The notes: generated by a model not told the origin, from the letters alone. Positions 30,269 to 41,077 are shown, numbered from the stretch's first letter. The stretch is 64,000 nucleotides of DNA from Verrucomicrobiia bacterium (GCA_036405135.1 DASWYF010000034.1:62001-126000), one strand, 5' to 3'. Made by a program: numbers and translations.

Positions 30269-32458
30269 TTAGTATGGCAGTGGGAACTTGGCGGTTAAGC
30301 GCTTCACACGTTCGCGCACAGAGTGTGCTGCGTCAATGTTTTTTATGTCTTTAAGCACTTCGCTGATCATGTCGGCGATCTCCGCCATTTCAGCCTCTTT
30401 CATGCCGCGAGTAGTCACGGCCGGTGTGCCCAAACGGACGCCGCTGGCCTGGAACGGCGAGCGTGTCTCAAAAGGAATCGTGTTCTTGTTCGTCGTGATG
30501 CCCGCTTCATCGAGCGCGATCTGGGAGTCCTTGCCCGTGATGCCCTTGGCACCCACGTCCACCAGCATGAGGTGGTTTTCCGTGCCACCGCTCACGAGGC
30601 GGTAGCCGTTCTTGATCATGCCCTGTGCGAGCGCAGCGGCATTCTGCACGATCTGCTGCTGGTAAGATTTGAACGTCGGCTGCAGAGCTTCCTGGAAGCA
30701 AACTGCTTTCGCGGCGATGACGTGCATGAGCGGCCCGCCTTGAATGCCCGGAAACGCCTGCGAATCAATCTCTTTCTGATACTTCGCCTTGCACATGATC
30801 AGGCCGCCGCGAGGTCCGCGAAGGGTCTTGTGCGTGGTCGTCGTCACGAAATCCGCATACGGAACCGGACTCGGGTGAATGCCTGCAGCGACGAGACCCG
30901 CAATGTGTGCGATGTCTGCCAGCATGAGCGCGCCCACCTCTTGCGCGATCTCGCTCATGCGCTTGAAATCAATGATGCGCGGGTAAGCGCTCGCACCCAC
31001 CGTGATCATCTTCGGCTTGTGCTCACGGGCCATCTGCGCAAGTTGATCGTAATCGATGCGCTCGTCTTCCTTGCGCACACCGTAGTGCACGATCTCGAAG
31101 AACTTGCCGGAGAAATTCGCCTTGTTGCCATGGGTCAAGTGACCGCCGTGGCTCAAGTCCATGGTCAGCATCTTGTCACCGGGCTTCAGCATGGCGAAGT
31201 AAACGGCCATGTTTGCACCGGAGCCGGAGTGCGGTTGCACGTTCGCGTGTTCAGCCCCGAAGAGTTGTTTGGCGCGATCGATGGCCAACTGCTCCACCAA
31301 GTCCACATTCTCGCAACCACCGTACCAGCGCTTCGCCGGATAACCCTCGGCGTACTTGTTCGTCAACACCGAGCCTTGCGCTTCCATCACGGCGGGGCTG
31401 GTGAAGTTTTCGCTCGCGATGAGCTCGATGTTTTCCTGTTGGCGTTGGCGTTCCTGACCGATCAATTTGGCGATCTCAGGGTCCACTTGGGCGAGGGTCT
31501 GGGCCGTAGGGCCGCAGCACGTAGAAGCAGTTTTCTCCATCTTATTTACTCGTCTTTCATGCCGTCCGCCTTCAAAGCGGGCGTTCAAAAATGTATCCAC
31601 GATGCGCTTGGCCAGCTCGGTGGTCACCAGCTTCTCACCGAGACAAAGCACGTTCGCGTTATTATGCTGGCGGCTGAGCGCAGCCATCTCTTCATTGAAA
31701 ACCAAAGCGGCACGGATACCGGGCACCTTATTCGCTGTGATGCTCATGCCCACACCGGTTGTGCAGACCAGAATGCCTTCATCCGCCTGATTCCTCACGA
31801 CGCATTGTGCGACTGCATGCGCGAAGTCCGGATAATCCGTGGATTCAGTGGACAGTGTACCTAAATCTTCCACCGTCATCCCCTGCTCTTGCAGATGATT
31901 CTTGAGCGCTTCCTTCAACTTGAAACCACCGTGATCAGAACCGATTGCTACTGTCTTCTTCATGGATGCGTGAACCGGAGCCGCTGCGGCTTCCGTCTGT
32001 TCAATAAATTTTACTGCGGACTTCACGCCCGCTTCGATCTCGTCACGGCACATCGCGTAGACGTGATAGGGCGAGCCGATGGGGTCGGAGATTTCTTTAT
32101 CGTAACCTTCCACTGAATCATCAAACTCGCGGAGCAGGAACGCCTTCTCTGCCGCATGTGGATACATGTAGATCAGGCTATCCAGATGGCTCTGGGTCAT
32201 GCCGAAGATGTAATCCGCCTGATCTACCAACTGGCCCGTCACCATGCGGCTTGTCTGCCGGGAGATATCGATGCCCTTCTCGCGCATCGCGGTCACGGAA
32301 TGCGTGCTGGGTACCTGGCCGTTCATCGCCCCGACACCCGCGGAGATGATGCGAAAACCCTTCCGGTTTTTCACCGCGTCACGGAAGAAACCTTCCGCCA
32401 TGGGACTGCGGCAAATGTTCCCGGTGCAAATCACCAAAATTGTAATCTCGCCAGCCAT
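30269..32458 (-). CDS. Tripartite fusion: YwlE/LMW phosphatase, RpiB isomerase, serine hydroxymethyltransferase GlyA
   Basis: One uninterrupted frame of 729 aa joins three complete enzymes (residues counted from the TTG at 32461). Residues about 7-155 are a low-molecular-weight phosphatase with P-loop CTGNICRS (C12, R18) and acid D126 in SDPIGSP, as in YwlE arginine phosphatases, but with Ile where YwlE has Thr. Residues 167-305 are RpiB ([26 protein letters not shown] with C233, [10 protein letters not shown], ending FEGGRHERR). Residues 308-730 are GlyA ([16 protein letters not shown] lysine K545 in [10 protein letters not shown]). The joins have no extra linker; GlyA keeps its own Met (codon at 31540), so internal initiation is possible. 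It lies on the same strand as the purine genes. Confidence 0.9.
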   Translation of the reverse strand: MAGEITILVICTGNICRSPMAEGFFRDAVKNRKGFRIISAGVGAMNGQVPSTHSVTAMREKGIDISRQTSRMVTGQLVDQADYIFGMTQSHLDSLIYMYPHAAEKAFLLREFDDSVEGYDKEISDPIGSPYHVYAMCRDEIEAGVKSAVKFIEQTEAAAAPVHASMKKTVAIGSDHGGFKLKEALKNHLQEQGMTVEDLGTLSTESTDYPDFAHAVAQCVVRNQADEGILVCTTGVGMSITANKVPGIRAALVFNEEMAALSRQHNNANVLCLGEKLVTTELAKRIVDTFLNARFEGGRHERRVNKMEKTASTCCGPTAQTLAQVDPEIAKLIGQERQRQQENIELIASENFTSPAVMEAQGSVLTNKYAEGYPAKRWYGGCENVDLVEQLAIDRAKQLFGAEHANVQPHSGSGANMAVYFAMLKPGDKMLTMDLSHGGHLTHGNKANFSGKFFEIVHYGVRKEDERIDYDQLAQMAREHKPKMITVGASAYPRIIDFKRMSEIAQEVGALMLADIAHIAGLVAAGIHPSPVPYADFVTTTTHKTLRGPRGGLIMCKAKYQKEIDSQAFPGIQGGPLMHVIAAKAVCFQEALQPTFKSYQQQIVQNAAALAQGMIKNGYRLVSGGTENHLMLVDVGAKGITGKDSQIALDEAGITTNKNTIPFETRSPFQASGVRLGTPAVTTRGMKEAEMAEIADMISEVLKDIKNIDAAHSVRERVKRLTAKFPLPY

Positions 32459-32556
32459 CAAAGTCGTTAAAAGTGGGATGCTAACGCCGAATCGTCAACG
32501 GCGAAATCCCGTTGTCGTGAGAATGTTTAAATTGACTCTACCGCCCCGGGGCAACC

Positions 32557-33585
32557 CTATTTCTTGCTTTTATAATCCCGCACCATCGAGAGACCTTTTA
32601 CCAAGTCCAAAGCCCGCGCCAAAGCGGGATCGCGAACCACCTTGCCCGGCGCTTCACCTGGCTTGACTGGAACCACTTCCACATCAGGATTCAACCCCTC
32701 TTTATGACGGCGCACCAGTTCGGCCTCATTAATAAGACGGGTCGGCGTACTGGCAACGGGCGGCTTGTTTGTGGAGGATTCGCCAATGACTTTGTAAGCG
32801 TCCGCCAGATACATCTGTTCATCCAGCAGACTGACGTCCACCTTGATATCCGGCTTTACGCCATCAAATGGCATCGCAGAACCATCATCAAATTTGATTT
32901 CTCCCGTCGCCACCCGCAATGTCTGTCCGGTAGACAAAGGGATATCGCGATACAAGCTCAACTGTCCGGCTGTTTGCGAGCCTAGCAACAATCCAACTTT
33001 TGCCGCCCGCAAAGAAGCCGCTAATACTTCCACCGCATCTTGTGATTTACGATTCACCAAGATGACTACGGGAATTTGATTCAATGCACTGCGCCCCGTG
33101 GATTGCTCCGCCTTGCCGCCGACTGTCGCGATCGTTTTGCCCTCCGGAAAGAAACAATCGGCGACTTTATAGATATTCTGGTAATCACTGCCCTTGGCAA
33201 AACGCAGATCCAACACGAAACCTTTTAGCTTATTCGTGCTGGCGAGCTGATGCATCGCTTCACCGACAGGCTTGTCCGCAGCGGCATCCAGATCGCCAAG
33301 CCGCACATAACCATACGCCGCATCAAAGACTGAGGACACCGCCACCGCTGGTCTTGGCTTGGTATCGACATCATCCGCTTTCGCGACATTGGTTACCAAC
33401 ACGGCACGGTTGCCCAACTTGCTTAACAAGCCTTCCACGGCTGCCCCTTGCAAATCCTTCTCGCTTAGTCCCGTCAGGTTAGTCTTCAGGATGGAATAGA
33501 CTTCCTCAAAACTCGGCGAGGCGGCGTGACTGGTGAGCGTCACCAGCGACAAAGCCACAGATAGAATCAACCGTTTCATGCTCAT
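32557..33585 (-). CDS. Exported S41-like protein with degenerate catalytic residues
   Basis: Protein of 342 aa with a signal peptide (MKRLILSVALSLVTLTSHA). The middle resembles the S41/C-terminal processing protease core: LKGFVLDLRFAKGSDY for the usual DLRNNPGG strand, PVVILVNRKSQDAVEVLA for the nucleophile strand, and LLGSQTAGQ for the lysine strand. The catalytic Ser (normally in ASAS) is replaced by Asp and the Lys (normally GxKTxGK) by Gln, so it should not be an active Ser-Lys protease. No PDZ domain is evident. It starts six bases after purD, so it is translated from the purine operon. Its role is unknown, possibly a scaffold. Confidence 0.7.
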   Translation of the reverse strand: MSMKRLILSVALSLVTLTSHAASPSFEEVYSILKTNLTGLSEKDLQGAAVEGLLSKLGNRAVLVTNVAKADDVDTKPRPAVAVSSVFDAAYGYVRLGDLDAAADKPVGEAMHQLASTNKLKGFVLDLRFAKGSDYQNIYKVADCFFPEGKTIATVGGKAEQSTGRSALNQIPVVILVNRKSQDAVEVLAASLRAAKVGLLLGSQTAGQLSLYRDIPLSTGQTLRVATGEIKFDDGSAMPFDGVKPDIKVDVSLLDEQMYLADAYKVIGESSTNKPPVASTPTRLINEAELVRRHKEGLNPDVEVVPVKPGEAPGKVVRDPALARALDLVKGLSMVRDYKSKK

Positions 33586-33591
33586 ACTATC

Positions 33592-34884
33592 TCAGCGAAG
33601 TGCCTTGGATGCAATGTCCCGTCTGAAATGAGCGCCTTCGAAATGGATCAAGGCCACGGCCTTGTACGCCGTCTCCCGCGCCTCCTTAAGTGTTGGCGCC
33701 CAAGAAGTCACACCAAGAACACGTCCGCCATTCGTCACTACCTGACCGTCTTTCAAGGCTGTTCCCGCATGGAATACTTTCGTGTTCGGCAGTGCATTCG
33801 CCTTGTCCAACCCGGTGATGATTTTCCCTTTCGGATAACTGCCCGGATAACCGCCCGAGGCCATCACCACACAGACGGAAGCCATCGCACTCCAATACAT
33901 CGCCGTTTTATCCAAGGTGCCATCCACGCTGGCATTCAGGATTTTCACCAGATCGCTCTCCAAACGCGTCAGATACACCTGCGTTTCTGGATCGCCAAAA
34001 CGCGCATTGAACTCGATCACCTTCGGACCGCTCTTCGTCAGCATGACGCCGGGATAAATGATGCCGTGATAATCAATCCCCTCCGCCTGGCAGCCCTTCA
34101 ACCACGGGTCCAAAATCGCTTTACCAACTGCTTGCAACTCGGCATCGGTCAGAAATGGCGCCGGCGAATACGTGCCCATGCCGCCTGTATTCAGACCTTG
34201 GTCGTTATCGCCAATACGTTTGTGATCCTGCGAAGTTGGAAAAAGTTTCGCCGTCTTGCCATCAACGATCGCGTGCAAAGAAAGCTCCATGCCTTCTAGC
34301 AATTCCTGAATGACGACATTATTTCCAGCCGCACCAAACGCCTTGCCCACCATGATCTCATCGATGGCTGCATCCGCCTCCGCAACGGAAGTCGTCAGCA
34401 ACACACCTTTGCCCAACGCAAGACCATCGGCCTTCACCGCGCAACGCCCATCCAGGCTGCGCGCGAATTCTTTCGCCTTCGCCGCATCCGAGAAGGTCGC
34501 GGCTTTCATCGTTGGGATGCCGTGACGTTCCATAAAGTGCTGCGTAAAAACCTTGGAAGCCTCAAATTCCGCGCCCTTCTTATTCGGCCCCCAGATGCGC
34601 AAGCCTTTGCTCTGGAACAGATCCACAATGCCCATGCCGAGCGGATTGTCCGGCCCCACGACCGTCAGATCTGGCTTATGCTCCAACGCAAACGACAACA
34701 GCTTGGGCAAATCCTCCGCACTGATGGCCACCAACTCCACGAGGCTGCCATTGCTAGCCAAGCGTTCCTCCGCGATACCCGCATTGCCCGGCGCGCACCA
34801 CATCTTCGTCGGTTGGGGCGACTGCGCCAGCTTCCACACCAACGTGTGTTCCCGACCACCCGAACCGATGACCAATAACTTCAT
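33592..34884 (-). CDS. purD: Phosphoribosylamine-glycine ligase PurD
   Basis: ATP-grasp enzyme of 430 aa, the normal length, catalysing the second step of purine synthesis (phosphoribosylamine plus glycine to GAR). It has the N-terminal GSGGREHTLVWKLA, WCAPGNAGIAEERLA, and GPDNPLGMGIVD. The ATP-grasp core includes GRCAVKADGLALGKGVLL, and EFNARFGDPETQV holds the Mg-binding residues. The glycine substrate could come from the GlyA part of the fusion gene one gene downstream. The esterase gene lies 65 bases upstream. Confidence 0.97.
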   Translation of the reverse strand: MKLLVIGSGGREHTLVWKLAQSPQPTKMWCAPGNAGIAEERLASNGSLVELVAISAEDLPKLLSFALEHKPDLTVVGPDNPLGMGIVDLFQSKGLRIWGPNKKGAEFEASKVFTQHFMERHGIPTMKAATFSDAAKAKEFARSLDGRCAVKADGLALGKGVLLTTSVAEADAAIDEIMVGKAFGAAGNNVVIQELLEGMELSLHAIVDGKTAKLFPTSQDHKRIGDNDQGLNTGGMGTYSPAPFLTDAELQAVGKAILDPWLKGCQAEGIDYHGIIYPGVMLTKSGPKVIEFNARFGDPETQVYLTRLESDLVKILNASVDGTLDKTAMYWSAMASVCVVMASGGYPGSYPKGKIITGLDKANALPNTKVFHAGTALKDGQVVTNGGRVLGVTSWAPTLKEARETAYKAVALIHFEGAHFRRDIASKALR

Positions 34885-34949
34885 GCGCCCCGATTCAATC
34901 GCTTAAGCCACATCTGGGAAAGCACATTTAACAACATCTATACCGCTTC

Positions 34950-35831
34950 CTATTTTTCCTCACCCTTCAAATGCCGGTTGAAGAATGCCGTGATCTGCTG
35001 GTGAGCTTCCCGAGGCGCACCGATGGCGTGTCCTTTGTTCGGCACAATGTAGAGGGTCGATTCCACACCGGCCTTTAGCAACGCTTCATGCAACCACTTG
35101 CTGTGCTCCACGGGCACCATGTCGTCTTTATCGCCGTGAAGAATATAGAAAGGTGCATCATCGGGCGTGATGTATCGCATGGGACTCGCCTTGGCCGCCT
35201 TGTCCAAATTCTTTTCCAACGATCCTCCGAGCAATCGACCGATATCACTGGTAGGCGAACGTCGCTCGTCCTTATTTGTGATCAAGCGATCCAAATCGGT
35301 TGGCGGATAAAACGCACAGACTGCCTGCACGCGGCTGGACTGATCAAGGTTGCCGCCTACATCCCCTTCCAATTCCTTCACCTCCGGCGTGGTCCCGATC
35401 AGCGCGGCCAGGTGCCCACCTGCCGAGGCCCCAAACACTGCCACGTGCTCAGGATCAAGATTGAACCGGTTGGCATTCGCACGCAGCCAACGGATGGCAC
35501 CTTTGCAATCATATAACTGGGCGGGAAACGGAGCGTCATCCATGAGCCGGTATTCAATACTGACGACGGCCATCCCATCTTTCGCCAGAAACGCCAGCGG
35601 ACAAGGATAGCGGCTCCCTGATTTCCAGGAGCCACCATGAATCCAGATTATGACTGGCAACCGATTCGTCGCGTGCTTTGGCAAATAAATATCCAGATCC
35701 AAAACCTTCCCCTCTGGACGTCCATACTCTAAATCCCGCTGCACAGCGACATAGCGCGCAGGATAGCTTTGGCACCCTGCACCAATCAGGATCAATAGTA
35801 AAAGCAGCCAACAAGCTTTTGGTTTTCTCAC
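34950..35831 (-). CDS. Alpha/beta-hydrolase (esterase) lipoprotein
   Basis: Protein of 293 aa with a lipoprotein signal (ACWLLLLLILIGAGC). The hydrolase fold of the BD-FAE/hormone-sensitive-lipase-like group shows the oxyanion motif IWIHGGSWKSG, the nucleophile Ser in VFGASAGGHLAA, the acid Asp in ILHGDKDDMVPVEHS and the His in NKGHAIG. All three catalytic residues are present. The substrate is probably an acetyl or feruloyl ester of a carbohydrate, inferred from relatives. It lies between purM and purD but behind the purM terminator, so it may start a new transcript with purD. Confidence 0.88.
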   Translation of the reverse strand: MRKPKACWLLLLLILIGAGCQSYPARYVAVQRDLEYGRPEGKVLDLDIYLPKHATNRLPVIIWIHGGSWKSGSRYPCPLAFLAKDGMAVVSIEYRLMDDAPFPAQLYDCKGAIRWLRANANRFNLDPEHVAVFGASAGGHLAALIGTTPEVKELEGDVGGNLDQSSRVQAVCAFYPPTDLDRLITNKDERRSPTSDIGRLLGGSLEKNLDKAAKASPMRYITPDDAPFYILHGDKDDMVPVEHSKWLHEALLKAGVESTLYIVPNKGHAIGAPREAHQQITAFFNRHLKGEEK

Positions 35832-35936
35832 AAGATCAATATTCTCTCAAAAGACCGATCGCACAATTCCTCTCCTGCCATGTTCTACACTTCTATTGAA
35901 CCAATGAGGACATTCCAGTGAATCGTGACAAAAAAC

Positions 35937-35976
35937 AAAAAGGGCGGAACTGGATGGCCCAGGCCCGCCCGTTTTT
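35937..35976 (-). terminator. Intrinsic terminator after purM
   Basis: GGGCGG (35942-35947) pairs with CCGCCC (35965-35970), with an inner CTGG/CCAG stem. On the minus strand the hairpin runs into TTTTTGTTTTTT, starting about 23 bases past the purM stop. It splits the purine genes into a purS-purM transcript and a following unit. Confidence 0.88.
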
Positions 35977-35992
35977 AAAAGAATAAAAACTA

Positions 35993-37048
35993 TCAGACCA
36001 CTTGCGAGATGCCGGTGCCCTTGGCGATATCACCGATGATCCACGCCTTGTGGTTCGCGGCTTTGATCGTCTTCAAGGCCGCATCCGCTTTATCCGCGGA
36101 AACGATGGTCACCATGCCGATGCCCATGTTGAAGACCTGATACAGTTCGGCCTCGTCCACGCCGCCCTTTTCCTTGATCATCTTGAAGATCGGCAGCATG
36201 TCCCATGTGCCCTTGCGGATGATGACATCGCAATTCTTCGGCAGCACGCGCGGGATGTTGTCGATGAAACCGCCGCCCGTAATGTGCGCGAACGCTTTCA
36301 CTGCATTCGGTTTGCCGTCCTTGTTGAACTTCTTCAACAGAGTTTGCACCGCCACATTGTAGCTCACGTGAACTTTCAGCAATTCATCACCGATCGTATT
36401 GCCCAGTTCCGCGACCTTGCTCTTCGGCTTCAACTTCAGCGTCTCGAAGAAAATCTTGCGGGCCAGTGAGTAACCATTCGTGTGCAGGCCGCTCGATTCG
36501 ATGCCGATGACAACGTCGCCTTTCTTGATGGATTTTTGCCCATCCAGCATGCGGGACTTCTCGACCACGCCGACAATAGTGCCGCTGACATCATACTCGC
36601 CGGGTTGATAAAAGCCCGGCATCTGCGCCGTTTCACCACCGATGAGCGAGCAGTTATTGTAAGCGCAAGCACGTGCGAAGCCTTTGATGACATCTGTGAA
36701 AACGTGAGGTTCCAGTTTGCCAGTACCGAGGTAATCGAGGAAGAACAGCGGCTCCGCACCGAGCACCGCGATGTCATCCACGCAGTGATTCACGAGGTCC
36801 TCACCGATGGTGTCGTGCTTGTCCATCGCGAAGGCCAGCTTGAGCTTCGTGCCCACGCCGTCCACTGAGGACACGAGAATCGGCTGCTTATATTTCTTCA
36901 CGTCGAGCGCGAAGAGACCACCGAAGCCACCCACTTTACCGAGAACTTCCTTACGGTGCGTGGAGGCGAGTAATTGCGGCAAGGTCGCTTTCACGCGATT
37001 GCCCAGATCGATATCTACACCAGCGGCGGCGTATGCTTTCTTCTTCAT
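35993..37048 (-). CDS. purM: Phosphoribosylformylglycinamidine cyclo-ligase PurM (AIR synthetase)
   Basis: Enzyme of 351 aa for step five of purine synthesis (FGAM to AIR). Family motifs are YAAAGVDIDLGNRV, GGFGGLFALDVKKYKQPILVS (written here in two parts: GGFGGLFALD and KQPILVSSVDGVGTKLK), DDIAVLGAEPLFFLDY, GGETAQMPGFY and GSGLHTNGYSL-like ESSGLHTNGYSL. It ends with a GTGISQVV tail. It is the last gene of the purS-purQ-purL-purF-purM run, 23 bases after purF, and is followed by an intrinsic terminator. Confidence 0.97.
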   Translation of the reverse strand: MKKKAYAAAGVDIDLGNRVKATLPQLLASTHRKEVLGKVGGFGGLFALDVKKYKQPILVSSVDGVGTKLKLAFAMDKHDTIGEDLVNHCVDDIAVLGAEPLFFLDYLGTGKLEPHVFTDVIKGFARACAYNNCSLIGGETAQMPGFYQPGEYDVSGTIVGVVEKSRMLDGQKSIKKGDVVIGIESSGLHTNGYSLARKIFFETLKLKPKSKVAELGNTIGDELLKVHVSYNVAVQTLLKKFNKDGKPNAVKAFAHITGGGFIDNIPRVLPKNCDVIIRKGTWDMLPIFKMIKEKGGVDEAELYQVFNMGIGMVTIVSADKADAALKTIKAANHKAWIIGDIAKGTGISQVV

Positions 37049-37071
37049 TTCAAATCAGATCAAAATTTCTC

Positions 37072-38532
37072 TTACAGCAATTTCGGCTGCTGCTCATCCT
37101 TGAACAACGAATCTCCCAGACTTTCGGCGCGTTGACGACGTATCTCAATGATGTGCTTGTCCACATTCGCATCATACGGCACGGGATAATCCCCATCGTA
37201 GCAAGCCATGCAGAAGCTGCTCTTCGGCAACTTCGTAGCGGCCACCATGCCATCTTGCGACAGATAGCCGAGCGAATCCGCATTTAGATAATCGCGGATC
37301 TCATCGATCGTATAATTCGCTGCCATCAGCTTCTTGCGATCCGGGAAGTCGATGCCATACACGCACGGATTCTTGTGCGGCGGGCAAGAGACGAGCACGT
37401 GCACTTCTGTAGCACCTGCTTCCTTCAAACTATTCACACGCGTGCGGCAGGTCGTGCCGCGAACGATGGAATCATCCACGATCACCACGCGTTTGCCCTT
37501 CACGAGTTCGCCTACGAGGTTCAGCTTCACGCGTACGTTGAAGTCGCGGATCAATTGCGACGGCTGGAGAAAGCTTCGTCCGACGTAGTGATTACGCACG
37601 AAGGCCATCTCATACGGGATGCCGGATTCGAGCGAGTAACCGAGCGCAGCGCAGTTACCGCTATCCGGTACCGGCACAATCACATCAGCCTGGATCGGAA
37701 ATTCACGCGCCAGTTGGCGACCCATCTCCACACGAGTGCGATAGACATTGCGCCCGTTGATATTGCTGTCCGGGCGCGCGAAGTAAACATACTCGAACAC
37801 GCAGAACGCGCGCCGTTGATGATCCGGGAACGCCTGGATGCTCTTCAGCCCGTTCTTGTTGATGATAACGATCTCGCCCGGCTCCACATCGCGAACGAAC
37901 TTCGCCTGGATCAGATCGAACGCGCAAGTCTCGCTGGCGAGCACATAGGCATCCCCTACCCGACCGATAGACAGCGGACGGAAACCATGCGGATCGCGCA
38001 CGCCAATGAGCTCCTGCTCAGTCATGATGACGAGCGAGTAGGAACCCTCGATGCGACGCAAGGTCTGCACGAGATTGTTATCCACGCCGCCCAAAGTCGG
38101 CTGGGCCATCAGGTGCAGGATGATCTCGCTATCAACCGTCGTCTGGAAAATCTGGCCCTTCGCTTCCAGTTCATCACGCAAGACACTGGCGTTCGTCAGA
38201 TTGCCGTTGTGCGCGATCGCGATACGTCCGCGCCAGCAATCGATCGTGAGCGGCTGGGCGTTCCGCAGATGCGAAGAACCCGTGGTGGAATACCGCGTGT
38301 GCCCGACCGCCATGGAACCCGAGAGGTTCTTCAGCGCATCGTTTTGGAAGATCTGCGGCACTAATCCCATGCCCTTGTGTTCGCGAAACTGCTCGCCGTC
38401 ACAAGTGACGATGCCCGCGCTTTCTTGTCCGCGGTGCTGGAGGGCATAGAGGCCGTAGTACGTCAGTTCGGCTGCATTAGGATGCCCGTAAATGCCGAAT
38501 ACGCCGCAATAATGTTTCGGGTAGTGCTGCAT
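37072..38532 (-). CDS. purF: Amidophosphoribosyltransferase PurF (B. subtilis-type, Fe-S)
   Basis: First committed purine enzyme (PRPP plus Gln to phosphoribosylamine), 486 aa. The nucleophile C9 in CGVFGIYG is preceded by an eight-residue propeptide that must be removed. The PRPP-binding loop is VVIVDDSIVRGTTCRT. Cys residues at the positions of the B. subtilis [4Fe-4S] ligands are visible in FCVFEYVYFARPDS, HKNPCVYGIDFPD and SSFCMACYDGDYP, so an oxygen-sensitive cluster is expected. It lies between purL (102 bases upstream) and purM. RpiB in the linked fusion would supply the ribose-5-phosphate for its PRPP. Confidence 0.97.
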   Translation of the reverse strand: MQHYPKHYCGVFGIYGHPNAAELTYYGLYALQHRGQESAGIVTCDGEQFREHKGMGLVPQIFQNDALKNLSGSMAVGHTRYSTTGSSHLRNAQPLTIDCWRGRIAIAHNGNLTNASVLRDELEAKGQIFQTTVDSEIILHLMAQPTLGGVDNNLVQTLRRIEGSYSLVIMTEQELIGVRDPHGFRPLSIGRVGDAYVLASETCAFDLIQAKFVRDVEPGEIVIINKNGLKSIQAFPDHQRRAFCVFEYVYFARPDSNINGRNVYRTRVEMGRQLAREFPIQADVIVPVPDSGNCAALGYSLESGIPYEMAFVRNHYVGRSFLQPSQLIRDFNVRVKLNLVGELVKGKRVVIVDDSIVRGTTCRTRVNSLKEAGATEVHVLVSCPPHKNPCVYGIDFPDRKKLMAANYTIDEIRDYLNADSLGYLSQDGMVAATKLPKSSFCMACYDGDYPVPYDANVDKHIIEIRRQRAESLGDSLFKDEQQPKLL

Positions 38533-38634
38533 CAGTTACCTCCCCTTGAATCTCAGGACGTTGCGCCTGAGTCAAGGTGGAGAAAAATTCTCAGTGAAAA
38601 CACTTATGTGCCGTCACCAGTTAGCTCCGAACCG

Positions 38635-40950
38635 TTATTTCATAGCCCGCGCGATGCTGTTCCACCAGCCATCGTGCAGGTCGCTCAACGCCCACTTCAG
38701 ATCCTGCCCGCCCGCCTTGATGGCCAGGTCCGAACCGCCCACACTGCCGATGACCGTCGCGGACACACCCAGCAATTTAGCACGTTCCACGACTTTCACC
38801 GCATTGATCTTCGCCACGCTGATCACGATACGACCTTGCGCTTCGCCGAAGAGAATCGCATCAAGACGCGCTTTGTCAAAGGCGCTCAAATCAACCGTCG
38901 CACCACGGAAGCGCGGTGTATTGCGCGCTTCATAGCCCGAGATGCAGGACTCCGCGATCGCCACGGCCAAGCCGCCTTCGCTGCAATCATGCGCGCTCTT
39001 CACATCGCCCGTGTAGATCAGCGCCCGGATCGTATCGTGCAACACCTTCTCCTTCTGGAGATCGCACTTCGGCGGCGTGCCGGTCTTCTGACCATGCACG
39101 ACCTTCAAGTATGCTGAACCACCCAAGCCTTGCAGCGGGTCCGTGCCGTCCACGAGGTCGCCGAGCAGGATGATCGCATCGCCCTCGTCCTTGAACCACT
39201 GCGTCGTGATATGTTCCGCCTTCTCGATGATGCCCACCATCGCCACCGTCGGCGTCGGATCGATCGCACCTTGCGGATTCTGGTTGTAGAGACTGACGTT
39301 GCCGCCCGTCACCGGTGCATTGAACACCGTGCAACCTTCCGCGATACCGCGCACTGATTCCTTCAACTGATAGAACAGTTCCGGATTGTGCGGGTTGCCG
39401 AAATTCAGATTGTCCGTGGAACCCAGCGGGATCGCACCCGAGCAAGCGAGGTTACGCGCCGCTTCCGCCGTGGCGATCTTGCCGCCTTCATACGGATCGA
39501 GATAAACGTAAGTGGCGTTGCAATCCACCGTCATCGCGATGAATTTATCCGGCACGTTATCGTTGTTCTTTGTGGAAGACGCCGGCAACACCGGGAGCGA
39601 ATCACCCTTGATGCGGATCACCGCTGCATCAGATCCCGGGCAAACCACGGAACCATCGCGCACCATGTGATCGTATTGACGATACACCCAGTTCTTCGAT
39701 GCGATCGAAGGCCAGGAGAGCAGTGACTTCAGATTCTCCGTCGGATTAGAGATCGTCGGGATCTTGTCGAGCGTGAACGCTCGCACCGCTTGCAGGTAAG
39801 CCGGCTCACGCGATTCGCGCTGATACACTGGCGCGTCATCCGCCAATTTCTTAGCCGGAATGTCCGCCACGATCTTGCCCCCGTGACGCACCACCATGCG
39901 GCCCGTGTCCGTCACCACACCGACTTCCGCCCACGGCAAATCCCACTTGTCGAAAATACGCTGCACTTCGGACTCGCGACCCTTCTTCACGATCACGAGC
40001 ATGCGCTCTTGCGATTCCGAAAGCATGATCTCGTAGGAGCTCATGTTCGGTCCACGCTGCGGCACCTTGTTGAGTTCGATCTCGATACCCGTTCCCGCAC
40101 GAGCCGCCGTCTCACACGTCGAGCAGGTCAAGCCCGCTGCGCCCATGTCTTGGATACCCGTCACCGCATCCGTCGCGAGCAATTCCAGCACGGCTTCCAG
40201 CACGAGCTTCTCCATGAACGGATCGCCCACCTGCACCGCACCGCGCTGTTGCTCAGCGGATTCATCCGTTAAATCTTGTGAAGCGAACGCCGCACCCGCC
40301 AGACCATCACGGCCCGTCGCCGGTCCCACGTAGAACACCGGATTACCGATACCCTTCGCCGCACCACGCGCGATCTGCTCGTGACGCAACACGCCGAGGC
40401 AGAATGCGTTCACCAGCGGATTGCCCGCGTAGCAATCATCGAAATAAACTTCGCCACCGATGGTCGGGATGCCGAAGCAGTTGCCGTAATGCGCGATGCC
40501 TTCCACCACACCGCTGAACAGATGCCTCACTTCCGGCGATTCCAGATTACCGAAGCGCAACGAGTTCAGTCCGCACACCGGACGCGCACCCATTGTGAAA
40601 ATATCGCGAATGATGCCGCCCACACCCGTCGCCGCGCCTTGGAAAGGCTCCACCGCACTCGGATGGTTGTGTGATTCGATCTTGAACGCGATCGCCAGCC
40701 CGTCACCGATGTCGATGATGCCTGCGTTCTCCTCACCGGCACCCACGAGGATCTTCGGCGACTTCGTCGGAAAACCTTTCAGCACCGGACGTGTGTTCTT
40801 GTAAGAGCAGTGCTCGCTCCACATCACCGAGAAGATGCCCAGCTCGGTATAGCTCGGTTCACGCCCGAGGATTTCGACGGCGCGGGCGTACTCGTCCGGC
40901 GTCAGGTTATGCTTCTTGACCAACTCTGGAGTGATGGCGGGTTCCGTCAT
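38635..40950 (-). CDS. purL: Phosphoribosylformylglycinamidine synthase subunit PurL (small type)
   Basis: ATP-dependent FGAM synthase subunit II, 771 aa, of the PurLQS complex rather than the 1300-aa single-chain form. It starts [21 protein letters not shown]; 18 further in-frame codons to 41004 are unlikely. Motifs include [65 protein letters not shown] and [14 protein letters not shown]. PurQ and PurS lie just upstream, as expected. The 166 bases between purQ and purL carry an intergenic repeat. Confidence 0.97.
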   Translation of the reverse strand: MTEPAITPELVKKHNLTPDEYARAVEILGREPSYTELGIFSVMWSEHCSYKNTRPVLKGFPTKSPKILVGAGEENAGIIDIGDGLAIAFKIESHNHPSAVEPFQGAATGVGGIIRDIFTMGARPVCGLNSLRFGNLESPEVRHLFSGVVEGIAHYGNCFGIPTIGGEVYFDDCYAGNPLVNAFCLGVLRHEQIARGAAKGIGNPVFYVGPATGRDGLAGAAFASQDLTDESAEQQRGAVQVGDPFMEKLVLEAVLELLATDAVTGIQDMGAAGLTCSTCETAARAGTGIEIELNKVPQRGPNMSSYEIMLSESQERMLVIVKKGRESEVQRIFDKWDLPWAEVGVVTDTGRMVVRHGGKIVADIPAKKLADDAPVYQRESREPAYLQAVRAFTLDKIPTISNPTENLKSLLSWPSIASKNWVYRQYDHMVRDGSVVCPGSDAAVIRIKGDSLPVLPASSTKNNDNVPDKFIAMTVDCNATYVYLDPYEGGKIATAEAARNLACSGAIPLGSTDNLNFGNPHNPELFYQLKESVRGIAEGCTVFNAPVTGGNVSLYNQNPQGAIDPTPTVAMVGIIEKAEHITTQWFKDEGDAIILLGDLVDGTDPLQGLGGSAYLKVVHGQKTGTPPKCDLQKEKVLHDTIRALIYTGDVKSAHDCSEGGLAVAIAESCISGYEARNTPRFRGATVDLSAFDKARLDAILFGEAQGRIVISVAKINAVKVVERAKLLGVSATVIGSVGGSDLAIKAGGQDLKWALSDLHDGWWNSIARAMK

Positions 40951-41077
40951 TTGAAAACTATTTTCTAATCGGCACTCGAAACAACTGCACCCTCGAATGC
41001 CCAAACACTTGTCATCAATTCATTCCACATCCGTCTCACACTTTCCACAGCGGTATCGGCTTTCTTCGCCTTTTCCC

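Noticed and set aside
30323-31864. A 513-codon plus-strand frame across the glyA and rpiB parts of the fusion
   Set aside because: The opposite strand encodes well-conserved enzymes; this frame has His/Arg/Ala bias and no recognisable motif.
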